A stretch of DNA of 15,663 bases from Avisuccinivibrio_A sp964651505 (GTDB taxonomy: Bacteria > Pseudomonadota > Gammaproteobacteria > Enterobacterales > Succinivibrionaceae). The stretch covers positions 1-15,663 of the forward strand of contig CAZYXT010000058.1 in NCBI GenBank assembly GCA_964651505.1, written 5' to 3'. The first letter of the stretch is position 1; each line of letters opens with the position of its first letter. Below, in pieces: positions 13,913 through 15,663 of this stretch. The position numbers and the translations under genes were made by a program. The notes under the pieces were generated by a model, which was given only the letters and a program-made list of their open reading frames with translations, was not told where the DNA came from and did not search any database.

Positions 13913-15646
13913 ATGACCGGCAGTCTGTTGTTTTGCATCTGCCTTGCTTACTTTGTAGCCGCTTATTTTATCTACGGCTCCTATCTTAAGAAGGTCTTTC
14001 AAATCGATCCTTCTAACCCCACCCCGGCCCATACTCAGTTTGACGGAATCGACTATGTGCCGACCCCGCGCATTGTTTTGTTCGGCCACCACTTTGCATC
14101 CATCGCAGGCCCGGGCCCCATCGTCGGCCCCATCATGGCAGCCTATTTCGGCTGGCTTCCTTCCCTGATTTGGATCTTGATCGGGTGCGTGTTCGTGGGC
14201 GCTTTCCATGACTTTGCGGCCCTGATCCTGTCCGTGCGCAACCGCGGCCGCTCGATTTCCTATGTGATGGAGCGCCTGATGGGCATCACCGGCAGACAGC
14301 TGTTCTTGATTTTCTGCTGGGCCTGCCTGATCTTGGTGATCGCCATCTTCACTTTGCTCATTGCAGGCATGTTTGCCCAGATCCCTGCCGTGACCACCGC
14401 CTCGATTATCTTCATCGCCGTGGCGCCCATGTTCAGCTTCACCACCTTAAAGCTTAAGATCAGCCTCAGAAATGCTTCTTTTGTATTTGTCCCGCTGGTA
14501 TTTTTGACAGTCTGGGTTGGCAACGTCCTGCCTTTTGATGCCGCCGTCATCTTGGGCACCGATCAGGCAGGCGCCACGCTGTTTTGGATCTGCGTTTTGG
14601 CCGTCTACATTTTCTGTGCCTCGGTGCTGCCCGTGCACTGGCTGTTGCAGCCTCGCGATTATTTGAACAGCTACCTGCTCTACGGCATGCTGTTGCTGGG
14701 CTTCGTCTCCATCTTGGCGTACAACCCCGAAGTCAAGTTGTCCTCGTATAACGGCATGGCCGCCATCACCGCCGACGGCAACGTGACCGATATGATCCCG
14801 GCCTTGTTCATCTTTATCGCCTGCGGTGCCTGCTCGGGCTTCCATGCCCTGGTGGCCTCCGGCACCACTTCAAAGCAGTTAAATTCCGAAAAGGATATTC
14901 TGCCCATCGGCTATGGCAGCATGATCTTGGAAGGCGTCTTGGGCGTCATGGCTCTGGTGGCCGTCATGTCCATGGATCAGGGCACTTTCATGGAGCTTGG
15001 CAAGAATCAGCCCATGGCCTTTGCAACCGGCATCGCATCCTTCTCCGTGGCTTTGGGCATCCCCGAGGTTTATGCCAAGATCTTCATTTCCCTGGCCATT
15101 TCGGCCTTCATGATGACCTCCTTGGACACCGCCGCCCGTCTGGGCCGTTTCCTGTGGCAGGAGATCTTCATGCCCCGCCAGTATGAGAAGGCTCAGAATT
15201 CCCAAGAGCTTGTCGAGATAAAGGACAAGCGCTCGATGACAGGCTGGCGCAAGGCCATTACCCATCCTCTGTTGGCCTCCTTCCTGATTGTAGGCTTGTC
15301 CATCCTGATGGCCATGAGCGGCAGCGCCGCCTCGATTTGGCCGATTTTCGGTGCCTCCAATCAGCTGATGGCGGCCTTGACCTTCCTTGCCATCACCCTC
15401 TATCTGATGTTCAGGCAGAAGAACTGGTTCATCGCCTTCGTGCCCATGGTCTTCATGATGATCATGAGCCTGTGGGGCGTGGCTCAGGTCGTTCAGCAGC
15501 AATGGGGCAAGAGCATGGTTTTGGTATTGTCAGGATCTTTCTTGCTGGTTATGGCCTTGTTGATGGTGGCTTTGGGCATTTCCATCATGACCCACCACAT
15601 CAAGCTGGCCCGCTCGGGCCAAGGCCCGCGCCTGGGCATCGAATAA
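13913..15646 (+). CDS. cstA: CstA-family carbon-starvation transporter (short form)
   Basis: CstA proteins are inner-membrane transporters, linked in E. coli to peptide uptake during carbon starvation and, with the related BtsT, to pyruvate uptake. This 577-residue protein has about 16 hydrophobic stretches by eye. It carries the family hallmark GHHFASIAGPGPIVGP (58-73), VFVGAFHDFAAL, SGTTSKQL in the middle, and FGASNQLMAALTFL near the C-terminus. E. coli CstA has about 701 residues; this one belongs to the shorter branch found in many anaerobes. The reading frame is intact, so it is not a truncated gene. The start at 13913 is supported by GGGAG 6 nt upstream. The gene is preceded by a terminator and a 540-bp control region, so it is probably transcribed alone. 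The substrate (peptides, amino acids or pyruvate) cannot be decided from sequence. The stop lies 17 nt before the window end, so any downstream partner is unseen. Confidence 0.94.
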   Translation: MTGSLLFCICLAYFVAAYFIYGSYLKKVFQIDPSNPTPAHTQFDGIDYVPTPRIVLFGHHFASIAGPGPIVGPIMAAYFGWLPSLIWILIGCVFVGAFHDFAALILSVRNRGRSISYVMERLMGITGRQLFLIFCWACLILVIAIFTLLIAGMFAQIPAVTTASIIFIAVAPMFSFTTLKLKISLRNASFVFVPLVFLTVWVGNVLPFDAAVILGTDQAGATLFWICVLAVYIFCASVLPVHWLLQPRDYLNSYLLYGMLLLGFVSILAYNPEVKLSSYNGMAAITADGNVTDMIPALFIFIACGACSGFHALVASGTTSKQLNSEKDILPIGYGSMILEGVLGVMALVAVMSMDQGTFMELGKNQPMAFATGIASFSVALGIPEVYAKIFISLAISAFMMTSLDTAARLGRFLWQEIFMPRQYEKAQNSQELVEIKDKRSMTGWRKAITHPLLASFLIVGLSILMAMSGSAASIWPIFGASNQLMAALTFLAITLYLMFRQKNWFIAFVPMVFMMIMSLWGVAQVVQQQWGKSMVLVLSGSFLLVMALLMVALGISIMTHHIKLARSGQGPRLGIE

Positions 15647-15663
15647 TTCAAGTTTGGATTAAA

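Noticed and set aside
14879..15502. 207-residue minus-strand open frame, rich in His, Gly and Gln
   Set aside because: Shadow of cstA; the odd composition is the antisense of hydrophobic membrane codons.

Overview
The window reads as a chromosomal segment of a gammaproteobacterium. Support comes from a TamA-TamB outer-membrane assembly pair, a YcbZ-type Lon-like protein with E. coli-like motifs, and tRNA genes close to E. coli proK, argU and hisR with encoded CCA ends. GC content is moderate, and the many cysteines in one large protein would suit an anaerobe. A gut Succinivibrionaceae-like lineage is my guess only; nothing here proves it.

Layout. Positions 1-257 hold no gene but carry a long imperfect hairpin (3-87) and a G-rich tract. 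Positions 258-644 are a four-gene tRNA operon on the minus strand, transcribed Pro(CGG), Arg(TCT), His(GTG), Leu(TAG) from a strong sigma70-type promoter at 669-698. After about 430 bp without a gene, all seven protein genes lie on the plus strand: tamA, tamB (2-nt gap), hpt, ycbZ (overlapping the end of hpt), a 1230-residue protein of unknown function with Sel1-like helical repeats, a 172-residue protein with a divergent pRiA4b ORF-3-like domain (7-nt gap), and, after a likely terminator and a 540-bp control region, cstA.

How the genes relate. TamA (outer membrane) and TamB (inner-membrane anchored, spanning the periplasm) are the two halves of one envelope machine. Here TamA carries a convincing lipobox, which is unusual. 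hpt (purine salvage) and ycbZ are probably translationally coupled through a TTG start inside hpt. The unknown 1230-residue protein and the small ORF-3-like protein form a two-gene unit and are the best candidate for something undescribed. cstA has the most elaborate regulatory region: a candidate CRP site, AT-rich repeated operators, a sigma70-like promoter, a GC-rich leader with mutually exclusive pairings, and an 18-bp perfect palindrome touching the Shine-Dalgarno sequence.

No transposase, integrase, CRISPR array or toxin-antitoxin gene is visible. Most of the window is ordinary core genome; the points worth pursuing are the lipidated TamA, the unknown gene pair, the cstA leader and the hairpin at the left edge.
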